Source of the DNA: Fictibacillus marinisediminis
Lineage (GTDB): Bacteria > Bacillota > Bacilli > Bacillales > Fictibacillaceae
Length of the DNA stretch: 64,000 bases
NCBI RefSeq assembly: GCF_023149135.1
Contig: NZ_JAIWJX010000004.1
Coordinates: forward strand, 128,526 to 192,525
Direction of reading: 5' to 3'
Part shown: positions 8,960 to 17,083 of the stretch, one piece after another
Layout: each line of letters begins with the position of its first letter
How positions within the stretch are numbered: the stretch's first letter is position 1
Position numbers and translations under genes: made by a program
The notes under the pieces: generated by a model
What the model saw: the letters and a program-made list of their open reading frames with translations, nothing else
Told to the model about the DNA's origin: nothing
The model's database searches: none

Positions 8960-9622
8960 TTATTTGCTTTCTATTCTAATTGGAGGAGCTGGTCTATTAT
9001 TTATAAACTTCCATGTATCCTGCTCCTGAATCATTGAAATGATAAATGTTTGTGTTTTGTTTAGTGAGTCACTAAATTCCAAGTAAAAGTAACCATCTGA
9101 TGCACTTATTACAGGCTTGGTAATCTTATAATTGCTCGGTATAAAACCACTTTCTTTTATGGTTTTTTGTACTTCATCAATAAAAGAATCCGCATCTTTA
9201 TTCTTTAGAAATTTTTTGCTTATTTTACTATCTCCGTAGGACTCCAAAAACGCCCTATATTGCGCCGAATGAATGTTTTGGGTATAGAATTCAAAAAGTA
9301 TCTTTCCTGTGAACTGAGCGAACTCGACAGGGTCAGAATAGGATTGTCTTTGCTTTCCCTTGTTTGCAATTTGTTCTGCCTTTTCTTTAGGTACTTCATC
9401 CACAACTTGATTAATAGGTTTTTCCATTTTCTTATATATTTCATTTTCTTTTTTGGTTTGTTCTTTTGACAATTTATCTTTTTCATTCTCTGATAACTTT
9501 TTATGTACTTCAGCTGCTGTATGCTTGGCCAATTCTTGTTCCATTTTATTGTTAAAACATCCAGACAAAAAAGCTAAGCTGCCAATTGCAGCAATTACGA
9601 TAACCCTTTTTCCGCTTTTCAT
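8960..9622 (-). CDS. Lipoprotein of unknown function
   Basis: 220 residues starting MKSGKRVIVIAAIGSLAFLS followed by GC, a clear lipobox. A charged coiled-coil-like stretch (residues about 30-95, rich in Lys and Glu) is followed by a globular part ending near FINNRPAPP. It overlaps the preceding gene by four bases. The domain is not recognised. Confidence 0.7.
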   Translation of the reverse strand: MKSGKRVIVIAAIGSLAFLSGCFNNKMEQELAKHTAAEVHKKLSENEKDKLSKEQTKKENEIYKKMEKPINQVVDEVPKEKAEQIANKGKQRQSYSDPVEFAQFTGKILFEFYTQNIHSAQYRAFLESYGDSKISKKFLKNKDADSFIDEVQKTIKESGFIPSNYKITKPVISASDGYFYLEFSDSLNKTQTFIISMIQEQDTWKFINNRPAPPIRIESK

Positions 9623-10173
9623 ATGGTCACCCTATATTTTTGGTATTGTAAATGCTTCTTATCTATCAGATTGGAAAAAAACGTACTGTGTAGTATGTTT
9701 GTTCTTTTTCTTACAGAACGGTAAAGATCTTCGGTTATCATGAGTTTTACTCCTACGGTTGATAACACTACAGGAGTATTTAAATGTGAAAACAAAGAAA
9801 AAATCAGATTCTTTTTATGTTCTTTATTTATAGTTGTTCTAATGGCGATGCCGTTTGTCATTCTTTTCCCGTATATATTTGCCCAAAGTATAATTGAATG
9901 AAAATCGATCTGTTTACTGCTATATATTTTCTTATCACCTTCGTACCATTCTGAATACAACAATTTGAACTGATCGGTTTCTTCCTCAATGATTAATTCA
10001 GAACGATTTAATACTAATTTCCTCTCCATCCCCTTCCCTACTATCGCTCTAATGTAATCAAGCATTTCTTCATTAAACGGAAGTCTAAAAGACAATTTTC
10101 CATTTACATTCAAAAATTCACCTTCTCCCAATAAACCTGCAAGAATTATTTGAGTTAATCCAGTAGGATGCAT
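9619..10173 (-). CDS. LAGLIDADG-like protein
   Basis: 184 residues. Near the N-terminus LAGLLGEGEF resembles the LAGLIDADG helix of homing endonucleases and of WhiA-type regulators, with Glu replacing the second acidic residue. Only one motif is evident; a second repeat may be hidden near residue 85-95 (FHSIILWANIYG). It is the first gene of a three-gene operon with a lipoprotein, so a regulatory DNA-binding role is as likely as an endonuclease role. GGAGGGG precedes the ATG and directly follows a terminator T-run. Confidence 0.4.
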   Translation of the reverse strand: MHPTGLTQIILAGLLGEGEFLNVNGKLSFRLPFNEEMLDYIRAIVGKGMERKLVLNRSELIIEEETDQFKLLYSEWYEGDKKIYSSKQIDFHSIILWANIYGKRMTNGIAIRTTINKEHKKNLIFSLFSHLNTPVVLSTVGVKLMITEDLYRSVRKRTNILHSTFFSNLIDKKHLQYQKYRVTI

Positions 10174-10184
10174 TTTTACCCCTC

Positions 10185-10298
10185 CAAAAAAAGCCCCTAA
10201 ACAGAATCACCATCTTAAAGATGAGATTAGTTTAGGGGCTTCCCTTTTATTTTACATTTAATTACTTATATCTTATACGCTACTAATTGATTTATCAA
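10185..10298 (-). promoter_or_regulatory. Leader attenuator 2
   Basis: Minus strand: TTGATA (10293-10298), 17-base gap, TAAGAT (10270-10275), then TTAAATGTAAAATAAAAGGGA (10241-10261), then AGCCCCTAAAC pairing with GTTTAGGGGCT (10192-10240) and seven T, directly followed by the Shine-Dalgarno of the LAGLIDADG-like gene. Same order as leader attenuators 1, 3, 4, 5 and 6. Confidence 0.7.
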
Positions 10299-11149
10299 GA
10301 AGTAATGGAGTCTGGCTCCAGGTAGGTTATTTGTTTACATTCATTTGCGAGAATGACAGCAGATGCGGTTTCAATCCCCATTCTACTTGCAATTTCTTCT
10401 ATGGTTAATCCCTCATGGGTTAATAAATAATGAGCATATGCAAACCTAATATCATTGAGATTAAATTGAGGGACATTAAAATTCCTAGCAATCACTCTTA
10501 AATTAGAATAGATCGTCATTTTATTAACAGGATTTAAGGTTTCATTTTCTCTTTCTTTTGTAACAAATACATATGGAGAGTCATTAAACTGTGCTTGATT
10601 GTAATATTGCAAAAAGTAATCTGATTCTATTTCATTCAAAAAGATTGTTCTCTTATGGAGTCTAATCACTAACCCTGATTTCTCATAAGAGACATCATCT
10701 TTAATGAAATGAAAATCCGATGGCCTTAACCCATAAATAGAACAAATTAATATAGCTTTTCTTAATGGTGAGTAATCAACTCTTTCGAGTGCTTTGCTTT
10801 TCAATTCTTGAAATGCCTTATAGGACAAGATGGGTTTTTCCTCTTTTTTTACTTTGAACCTTTTTATTTTTACCATTGGATCATAAGGGATTTTATTTAT
10901 CTCCCAGAGATAGTTAAAGAAGGATTTTAATATAGAATGTATTTTATTAATGCTGCTCTCTTTAATAGTGGATTTTTTAAAATTAAAATACTCTCTAATA
11001 TGATCCGCCTTTATTTCATGCAGCTCCACTGAGCGATTGTAAGTTTGATCTAGGTAAGAGAAGAAATAATCAATTTGCCGCACATTTTCGTCTATTGTAG
11101 ATTCACTTTTTTTATGTTGCATTAAATACTGTGAATAACCAAATTGCAT
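10295..11149 (-). CDS. Tyrosine recombinase family protein, degenerate active site
   Basis: 284 residues with an N-terminal SAM-like core-binding domain (about 1-95) and a C-terminal catalytic-type domain. The first Arg is kept in SIYGLRPSDF. The box II equivalent reads NLNDIRFAYAHYLL, with Asn where HxxR needs His, and the GH of LGH is replaced in SRMGIETASA. A Tyr remains in KQITYLEP. The missing histidines suggest reduced or altered activity. Family members on plasmids resolve multimers or integrate DNA. Confidence 0.65.
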   Translation of the reverse strand: MQFGYSQYLMQHKKSESTIDENVRQIDYFFSYLDQTYNRSVELHEIKADHIREYFNFKKSTIKESSINKIHSILKSFFNYLWEINKIPYDPMVKIKRFKVKKEEKPILSYKAFQELKSKALERVDYSPLRKAILICSIYGLRPSDFHFIKDDVSYEKSGLVIRLHKRTIFLNEIESDYFLQYYNQAQFNDSPYVFVTKERENETLNPVNKMTIYSNLRVIARNFNVPQFNLNDIRFAYAHYLLTHEGLTIEEIASRMGIETASAVILANECKQITYLEPDSITS

Positions 11150-11339
11150 AACATCCCTTCCCCTCTTACAAACTTATATATATTTTAGCATTAATTTCAG
11201 CATTATACTTTGATGTATGTTTACGTAATTTGGTAGATTTATTATAATGTGTTGGTAATTGTTTTATTTCTTAAAAATATTTTTCAGTATTATAATACTA
11301 CAAGATACTGCTACGAACTAATTGAATTTATTGGACATA

Positions 11340-11370
11340 AAAAAGAACTTGTACGTTATCTTGTACAAGT
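11340..11370 (-). terminator. Hairpin after the small membrane peptide gene
   Basis: AGAACTTGTAC pairs with GTACAAGTTCT across GTTATCTT. It lies just downstream of the 11382-11492 reading frame on the minus strand and is followed there by TTTTATG. Confidence 0.6.
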
Positions 11371-11381
11371 TCTAATCTCTT

Positions 11382-11492
11382 TTAATGAGAAATTATCGTA
11401 ATAAACAAGGCTATTGTTAAGTTAACAACCGCTAATCCTACAATAGTTTTATCCATTCTCTTTTGTACTTGCTGGCTAAAATAACCTAACAT
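11382..11492 (-). CDS. Small 36-residue membrane peptide
   Basis: Reads MLGYFSQQVQKRMDK followed by a hydrophobic segment of about 20 residues ending ITIISH. GTGAGGGATATT precedes the ATG, and a terminator hairpin follows. The short basic head and single membrane helix resemble type I toxin peptides of Bacillus in size, but no antisense RNA promoter was identified, so a toxin role is only a possibility. The gene stands alone between the recombinase and the MerR-like gene. Confidence 0.5.
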   Translation of the reverse strand: MLGYFSQQVQKRMDKTIVGLAVVNLTIALFITIISH

Positions 11493-11603
11493 AATATCCC
11501 TCACTTTTTTAATTTTACATTTTTTTGCAGTTTATATTAGGATGAGATATATCACAAGTTTTTTTTCGATAAAATAAATCAGGCACCATGGTGAGTGTCG
11601 TTT

Positions 11604-12407
11604 TTATTCATATTCTTTTTTTAGTTTCTCCTCGAAGTTCGAATCTATATATCTTCTAATAAACAGCTCTTTTTTATATAGATCCTCCTCTACCTTAAAG
11701 AATCCAACTTTTTTAGTTCTCTCAGACTCAGGCTCTTCTTTCCACTTCTGCTCCGCCTCATCTTTTAATAGAGTTTCTATACGCTTGATTGTTATAATTT
11801 GCTCCAAGCGGTTCTCCCTCTCTTTAGACGGATCATTTAAATTAGTTATCAAAGTCTTTAAACCTTTCAAATCTTGTAGATCATTTTTTACAGTAGCAAT
11901 GTCATTTGTTAGGTTCTCCGCTGCAGGTAATTGCGCGGGTTTATTATCCACTTTCTCTTCTATTGATTTGAATCTAGTCTCCATATATTGAATCATGTTT
12001 TTAAATAACTCTTGATTTGATTCTTGTAACTTCTCTAATGTAGTTTCATTCATGGTTGCTATTTCATTACTGGTTGGTCTGCTTTGTGTGTAATTCGGTT
12101 GATTTTGTACACTTTTTCTAAATGTCGTAAATATCTTTCGTATAGCGTTAAAGTTTAGTCCCTCTTCTTTGAGATCAGCTATCTTTCTAAGCTGGTCAAT
12201 ATCGTCTTGGGTATAATACCTGTTCTGATTGGAATCCCTATTAATTCTAAGGATCCCCTCCATCTCTTTTTCCCATTTCCTGATTGTACTAGTTGATAGT
12301 TCTAATTTTTCAGCTACTTCCTTAACAGTATATATTTGTTCGTTATAACTTTCCTCTACTCTATCATTCTGCATTTCATCAATATGTATATCTCTTCGAT
12401 CGCTCAT
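11604..12407 (-). CDS. MerR-like DNA-binding protein with coiled coil
   Basis: 267 residues. IYTVKEVAEKLELSTSTIRK starts a MerR-type winged helix (residues about 26-95), with RYYTQDDIDQLRKI following. The middle has long helical heptads (residues about 110-190) suited to dimerisation; the C-terminus is charged. MerR-like proteins of this build on Bacillus plasmids are often partition or transfer regulators. It is divergent from the actin-type partition genes. The AAGGTATACCTT palindromes at 13336-13349 and 16620-16631 are candidate targets (inference). Confidence 0.7.
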   Translation of the reverse strand: MSDRRDIHIDEMQNDRVEESYNEQIYTVKEVAEKLELSTSTIRKWEKEMEGILRINRDSNQNRYYTQDDIDQLRKIADLKEEGLNFNAIRKIFTTFRKSVQNQPNYTQSRPTSNEIATMNETTLEKLQESNQELFKNMIQYMETRFKSIEEKVDNKPAQLPAAENLTNDIATVKNDLQDLKGLKTLITNLNDPSKERENRLEQIITIKRIETLLKDEAEQKWKEEPESERTKKVGFFKVEEDLYKKELFIRRYIDSNFEEKLKKEYE

Positions 12408-12633
12408 TTTCTAACCTCCTCAAGGTTGTTAGCAGCTAATAACCTAATTATACCATGAAATACAAGGGCTTGTATGCATTTAAACAATACCCTATCGTCT
12501 CTATTACAATCCCCTCTTTCATAAAAAACAATTAAATTACTAACCTTTTATACTTCGCATTACAACAGCTTATTAATCATTAAATGAACCCTTTTATCTT
12601 GTAGTCCAATACCCTTTACCACACCTTACAACT

Positions 12634-13310
12634 AGATTGTATGGATCATCCAGGGTTCAGGAGAAATCAATCTTTTACATTCAAAAATCAAGGCCTTCCA
12701 CAATCAAAAACAAGGTATCACTTCATACGTTGCACATTCTAATCCAACGTATTTTTATTTAGTGTATAATCTATTAGATGTGGAAAGTTAACGTATTAGT
12801 TTTTGCGTGACAACGCATTGGATTTCTACTAACAAGGAGGTTGTACGATCCATACAACCTTTTTGCACGGATCATCCGGAGTTCAGGTAAAACAATCCTT
12901 TATACTCAAAAAAACAAGGCTTTCCACAATAAGAAACAAGGTATCACTTCATACGTTGTACATTCTAATCCAATGTATTTTTATTAAGCGTATAATTCGT
13001 TAGATAACAAAAGATAATGTTTTAGTTTTCACGTAACAACGCGTTGGATAGTCGCTAGCAAGGGGGTTATACAATTCATACAACCCGTTTGCATGGATCA
13101 GTCAAGGTTCAGGTAAAACAATCTTTTATATTCAAAAAACAAGGCCTTCCACAATAAAAAATAAGGTATCGTTTAATACATTGCACATTCTAATCCAATG
13201 TGTTTTTATTAATCGTATAATTCGTTAGATTTGAAAAGTTAATGCCTTAGTTTTCGTAAAACAATGCGTTGGATTATCGCTAACAGTGGGGTTGTACGAT
13301 TCATACAACC
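12634..13310. repeat. Three 226-bp tandem repeats, candidate centromere (parC)
   Basis: Three imperfect copies (12634-12859, 12860-13085, 13086-13310), each containing ACATTCTAATCCAA, AACAAGGTATC, TTGGAT near the end, and ending in an inverted repeat GGTTGTA-N7-TACAACC (last one 13290-13310). They directly precede an actin-like gene and its adaptor gene, the usual place of the centromere in ParMRC-type systems. No reading frame is conserved across copies. Confidence 0.75.
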
Positions 13311-13325
13311 CCAATACTACACCAT

Positions 13326-13359
13326 ATTATTTACCAAAGGTATACCTTTGGTAAATAAT
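13326..13359. promoter_or_regulatory. Perfect 34-bp palindrome before the actin-like gene
   Basis: ATTATTTACCAAAGGTA is followed directly by its exact reverse complement. It lies between the centromere repeats and the actin-like gene, over the likely promoter, so it is a strong operator candidate. The core AAGGTATACCTT recurs at 16620-16631, and a half-like ACCAAAGGTATA occurs near 16677. Confidence 0.7.
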
Positions 13360-13450
13360 ATATAAACCTTGTATTTATCTTTTGTAGACAACCTAGTAAT
13401 AATAGGTTAATATGAGAAAAGAAATTACTTTCTATAGGGGAGGAATTACA

Positions 13451-14656
13451 ATGCATTTAAAAGTAGGTAATGACAATGGGAATTCTGAACAAGATATCAT
13501 CATTGAGGGAGAGTTATTTAAACAACCAAATGTGTATTCTCTGGTTTTAAAAGCACCTTGGAGTGATGATACTAAGCCGGAAAGTTTAATCCCAAATATC
13601 ATGAAAAATTTAGTTGTAAGTATTGAGTCACCAGCTACTTCAATGAGCAGCGCAACATATTACATAGGTGAGTTCGCATTAAAAAGCGGAGAGCCATTAA
13701 CCACATTTAACGTGGGAATTGAGAAAAAACATACTTCAGATCTTCCGATTATCAATACTTTAGGTGTAATTGCCGGGTATGCAGTAAAAAGAACATATGA
13801 GGAAGATAAACAAATTCCAGAAGTGATTAATTTGACTGTTGATATGTCAACGGCTTTACCAATTGATGATTGGGATAGAGATACATCACAAACATTCATT
13901 GATCGTTTCACTAAAGGGGAGCATAGAGTTTCTGTTTATTTAGGAAGTACAAGCGTATTAGTCCGAATTAAATTTGAAGCAATCTACGTTATGCCAGAGG
14001 GAACACCTGTTATTTTTGCTTTACAGAAGAACTTTAAAGATGAAGGAAACGTGTGGAGAAGCGATTCGATTTTTGAAGACTTTAATAAAAAATATGATGT
14101 AGCAATCGATGGATCATATTTTAAAAATATTAAAGCCGCACACGTGGATATCGGGGATGGCACTACTGACTTGCCGATTACAGAAGGGTTAAAGTTCCTT
14201 ACAACCTATAAAAAAGGAATTAATAAAGGAGTAGGGCACGCTATTCAAACTGCAATTTCTCCGTTTGAAAAAGATACCGGCCTTATTAATATCGAGAGAC
14301 AAGAGTATTCAGAGATTTTAAAGGATAAAAAACATAAGTACCATCAGGATGCAACAAAGTATTTCATGATCGGTAAGATACAACAATCTAAAGAAATTGC
14401 TGGAGAATTATTGAAGCAGTTGAACAAAGTAAGAAACGATGTTGATGTAATCCTTGTGTACGGAGGTGGAAGCATAGCCATGCGTGACGCTCTGTATAAC
14501 ATTTTAGAGCAAACAGCTGAGGGAGCTCGTACAAAATTATTTTATGTTCCCCAAGAACATGCAGTTACACTAAACGCAGAAGGACTGTACTTGTTTGTAA
14601 CCAGTAAGATCTTTGCAAACTATAAGAAGCAACTAAAGGAAAAAGTTAAGAATTAA
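13451..14656 (+). CDS. ParM/Alp7A-like plasmid segregation actin
   Basis: 401 residues. It has the actin-fold signatures: phosphate-1 (KVGNDNGNSEQD, residues 3-14), phosphate-2 (AHVDIGDGTTDLP) and the adenosine motif (VILVYGGGSIAM). Such proteins form ATP-dependent filaments that push plasmid copies apart. AGGGGAGGAATTACA before the ATG at 13451 decides the start; an ATG at 13412 would add 13 residues without a good binding site. Centromere-like repeats lie upstream and a small adaptor gene downstream, 14 bp away, completing the expected three-part system. Confidence 0.88.
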   Translation: MHLKVGNDNGNSEQDIIIEGELFKQPNVYSLVLKAPWSDDTKPESLIPNIMKNLVVSIESPATSMSSATYYIGEFALKSGEPLTTFNVGIEKKHTSDLPIINTLGVIAGYAVKRTYEEDKQIPEVINLTVDMSTALPIDDWDRDTSQTFIDRFTKGEHRVSVYLGSTSVLVRIKFEAIYVMPEGTPVIFALQKNFKDEGNVWRSDSIFEDFNKKYDVAIDGSYFKNIKAAHVDIGDGTTDLPITEGLKFLTTYKKGINKGVGHAIQTAISPFEKDTGLINIERQEYSEILKDKKHKYHQDATKYFMIGKIQQSKEIAGELLKQLNKVRNDVDVILVYGGGSIAMRDALYNILEQTAEGARTKLFYVPQEHAVTLNAEGLYLFVTSKIFANYKKQLKEKVKN

Positions 14657-14670
14657 GAAAAGGGGGAGTA

Positions 14671-15201
14671 GTGTTGTCTAAGAAAGTAAGAAAGCCTAAG
14701 GAAGCGGGAGGCATTGTTACCTGGAAACTCAAACAAAATGAACCCCAACTTATTCTTGACTGGCTAAATCAACAAGACAATGTAATGGACTCCCTACGGT
14801 TCCTGGTAGAACAAGAGATTGTTACAAATGGGATTAGGAATATGCAATTGCATATTCCTTCATCCCGATCTCTAGAACATTACAATGTCAGTGAACAAAT
14901 ACCAAATGCTTATATCTCTAAACCTCAAGAAGGTATGAGAAAAGAAGGTAAAGAGCCAATTCAAGAGAGAGGTACTGAAGAACCGGCACGCGAGGTTGCA
15001 GCACCAAAAGATGAAAGGCCAGAAGAATCACACAGTAAAATGACTAGCAACAAAGAACCAAAACCAATTGAAACTTTACCCCAAGTTAAAAAGCAAGATA
15101 CTGAACAACCAGAACCCGTTGTACTAACTAAAGAAAAAGAGACCGCTAAAACAGAAGAGGACGGACCGTCCTTTGATGAAGAGAGCTGGTTAGATTTTTA
15201 A
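14671..15201 (+). CDS. ParR/Alp7R-like partition adaptor
   Basis: 176 residues following the actin-like gene. The N-terminal ~65 residues (TWKLKQNEPQLILDWLNQQ, then DSLRFLVEQEI) look like a ribbon-helix-helix-type DNA-binding region; the rest is a low-complexity charged linker rich in Glu, Lys and Pro, ending in an acidic tip SFDEESWLDF. In ParMRC systems the C-terminal tail of ParR binds filament ends. Start is GTG 14671 or TTG 14674 after GGGGGAG. Assignment rests largely on context. Confidence 0.65.
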   Translation: MLSKKVRKPKEAGGIVTWKLKQNEPQLILDWLNQQDNVMDSLRFLVEQEIVTNGIRNMQLHIPSSRSLEHYNVSEQIPNAYISKPQEGMRKEGKEPIQERGTEEPAREVAAPKDERPEESHSKMTSNKEPKPIETLPQVKKQDTEQPEPVVLTKEKETAKTEEDGPSFDEESWLDF

Positions 15202-15203
15202 CA

Positions 15204-15236
15204 AAGTCCAATCTTAAATGATTTGGGCTTTTTATT
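15204..15236 (+). terminator. Terminator of the partition operon
   Basis: AAGTCCAATC pairs with GATTTGGGCTT, followed by TTTTATT, starting 3 bp after the stop of the adaptor gene. Confidence 0.8.
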
Positions 15237-15334
15237 ATATAGGGGACGGACTAAGTAAATAAATGACGTACAGTACGCCTTTATCACACATCTAAAAGAG
15301 ATTAAAGACTAATCTGTTCCCGAATGTCAGGGGA

Positions 15335-15946
15335 TTAAAGATCTCTATCCATTCGATCTAATATTACTTTAATTGCATTAGCAAATTGGCCCGACTTAAC
15401 TTTTTCAATAAAATCACAATAAAGAATGGTAAGCAGCTTTTCTACTGTAAAATCGTGTGATGGGTACTGTGTAGCAAGGTCTTGCAGTAATACTTCACCC
15501 CTTAAGATCAGCTTTCTTTTCGCTGCAAAACGTAATAAGATGGCATCCAGGGGTTTCTCTGTTGTTAATACATCATAGGGTTCATCCTGAAGGGTAGTTA
15601 GGTTTGTTCTGTATTTGATAACTTTTTTAACAATAGGTTTGGTTGAATAGGTATTGCTCTCTGACAGTAGGCGGTAAACATCATTTAACTGTCTATGTCT
15701 AATTTCCTTTAAAAAATCTGTATATAACCAGCCTAATAAATGTATTGAAGTAAAATCTTCTTCCATCTCATCAGCTACGTCAGAGCAGAATATTTCACCC
15801 CGTAAATAGATTGATTTTGGAATCTCAACAGACAAGATAACATTTGTATTTTTCGTCATGCTGCTTAAGGCTTTGCGGATTAAGCTATTTTCATACATGT
15901 TTTGCATTTCTTGGCCGAGTATATTCTTTGCACTAAATTCCTTCAC
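15335..15946 (-). CDS. Unknown protein with an internal duplication
   Basis: 203 residues. Two halves look alike: YLRGEIFCSDVADE with LLGWLYTDFLKEIRHRQLND (first half) and LILRGEVLLQDLATQY with LLTILYCDFIEKVKSGQFAN (second half), so it probably arose by duplication of an ~80-residue domain. It overlaps the upstream gene by 14 bp. Not recognised; position next to the partition and transfer blocks suggests a plasmid maintenance role. Confidence 0.55.
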   Translation of the reverse strand: MKEFSAKNILGQEMQNMYENSLIRKALSSMTKNTNVILSVEIPKSIYLRGEIFCSDVADEMEEDFTSIHLLGWLYTDFLKEIRHRQLNDVYRLLSESNTYSTKPIVKKVIKYRTNLTTLQDEPYDVLTTEKPLDAILLRFAAKRKLILRGEVLLQDLATQYPSHDFTVEKLLTILYCDFIEKVKSGQFANAIKVILDRMDRDL

Positions 15947-16352
15947 TTAAACTAACCTCGCTTTCGAACATTAGTTGGTTAAAAAAGATCCTGTGAGCCG
16001 CTTTTCTTACACTACAATCCCACTCAATTGCTAATTTGAAAATCTGATTATAAATTTCCTTCTGAACTTTGGCATGAACGATTATTTCAGAATCCTCATA
16101 ACGGAACTGTTGAAAATTGCAATGACGAAGCCCTTTAGTCAAAATTGTGGTTCCAATATACGTTAATGATTTGTTTTGTTTATTTCCTAATAATCTAAGC
16201 CTTCCTTTAAGTTCATGGCTTATAGGAATTCTGATATCATGCTTGGCATCTATTCGCTTTTTCCTTTTTTGTGTTGGAGGTTGATCTAGCTGCTGAGAAT
16301 TTCTTAATACCGGGCGAGTGGTTTTAAACATCGGATTCAAACTGCTGGACAT
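15933..16352 (-). CDS. Small basic DNA-binding protein (ribbon-helix-helix-like)
   Basis: 139 residues. A basic linker (PPTQKRKKRIDAKH) precedes DIRIPISHELKGRLRLLGNK, which has the strand-helix look of a ribbon-helix-helix domain, then a helical C-terminus. A relaxosome accessory or copy-control role is plausible but unproven. It reads away from the candidate oriT at 16822. Confidence 0.5.
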   Translation of the reverse strand: MSSSLNPMFKTTRPVLRNSQQLDQPPTQKRKKRIDAKHDIRIPISHELKGRLRLLGNKQNKSLTYIGTTILTKGLRHCNFQQFRYEDSEIIVHAKVQKEIYNQIFKLAIEWDCSVRKAAHRIFFNQLMFESEVSLSEGI

Positions 16353-16446
16353 ATACTTCCCCCTTAATTCTGGTTTTCAATTGAGGATTATCTCTGGGTT
16401 GGTTGGTCAGTTGGTCATAAAAATATATGAAGGGAGGGGGGCTTGT

Positions 16447-16491
16447 ATGTATAAATCATGTAAACCTGGAGAGGATGTGATTAACGATTAA
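16447..16491 (+). CDS. 14-residue leader peptide frame
   Basis: MYKSCKPGEDVIND preceded by a very strong AGGGAGGGGGG site 5 bases before the ATG. It ends 17 bp before the next small gene. Such a strong site before a tiny frame suggests a translated leader peptide that couples or regulates the following gene. Confidence 0.4.
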   Translation: MYKSCKPGEDVIND

Positions 16492-16508
16492 AGGTAGGAG
16501 TGAGGGAA

Positions 16509-16619
16509 ATGAGCAACACAAAATCTGGAGTGAACAAGAAGGATCTAAAAAGCTTTGGCCAAAAGGCTAAAAAAAGCAATGCATTTAAAGAAATAAAAAC
16601 ATCAATAAAAGGTAAGTAA
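16509..16619 (+). CDS. Small basic protein, 36 residues
   Basis: Starts MSNTKSGVNKKDLKSFGQKA and is very lysine-rich (more than a quarter of residues), with no hydrophobic segment. GGTAGGAGTGAGGG precedes the ATG. The AAGGTATACCTT palindrome follows the stop directly. Nucleic-acid binding is possible from charge alone; not recognised. Confidence 0.5.
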   Translation: MSNTKSGVNKKDLKSFGQKAKKSNAFKEIKTSIKGK

Positions 16620-16631
16620 AAGGTATACCTT
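16620..16631. promoter_or_regulatory. AAGGTATACCTT palindrome
   Basis: Perfect 12-bp palindrome identical to the core of the 34-bp palindrome at 13326-13359, with a partial copy (ACCAAAGGTATA) about 55 bp downstream. Probably a second binding site of the same regulator. Confidence 0.45.
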
Positions 16632-16821
16632 GTATATATATATTTTTATGGTTGATATTATATAAATCTTTTATTGACCAAAGGTATATATCTACCATAA
16701 ACAAATGAATAAAAAAGAACAGAATTACTTCAATCCACAGTTTTAAAGTTTAACTTTAAATGTACTGGAAATCGAACTCATACTCGGGTATGAAATACCA
16801 ATCTCGAATAATAAATGAAAG

Positions 16822-16878
16822 CACGGGCCGACATAGTTAAAGTATGTCGGTCCGTGTGTGTCACTCCGACCGACACAC
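16822..16878. other. Candidate oriT: nested inverted repeats
   Basis: CACGGGCCGACATA (16822-16835) pairs with TATGTCGGTCCGTG (16843-16856) across a 7-base loop; it is followed by GTGTGTC (16856-16862) pairing with GACACAC (16872-16878). This is the most GC-rich spot of an AT-rich intergenic region and lies about 330 bp upstream of the replication-relaxation and coupling protein genes, a usual place for oriT. No nic sequence could be recognised. It could instead be a terminator or a regulator site, but it has no T-run. Confidence 0.4.
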
Positions 16879-17083
16879 TATGTTGTATGAAGTTCCTTAT
16901 CAATACTGTAAAAAATGAAGTCTTATGTTATTATTAAAAGCTCAACTTTTACTAGTTCGGCGTAGTGTAAAATAAGCATTTTTAAATACTGTAAAAAAAG
17001 ACTATTTTCATGAAAAGAGAACGACCGTCTTTAAGAAAATAAGAGTCGACTAAATAACTCCTTAAAGGTGTGTTTTTATTAAA

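Noticed and set aside
12634..13310. 226-bp tandem repeats as duplicated genes
   Set aside because: No reading frame is kept between copies and each ends in an inverted repeat; position before the actin gene fits a centromere.
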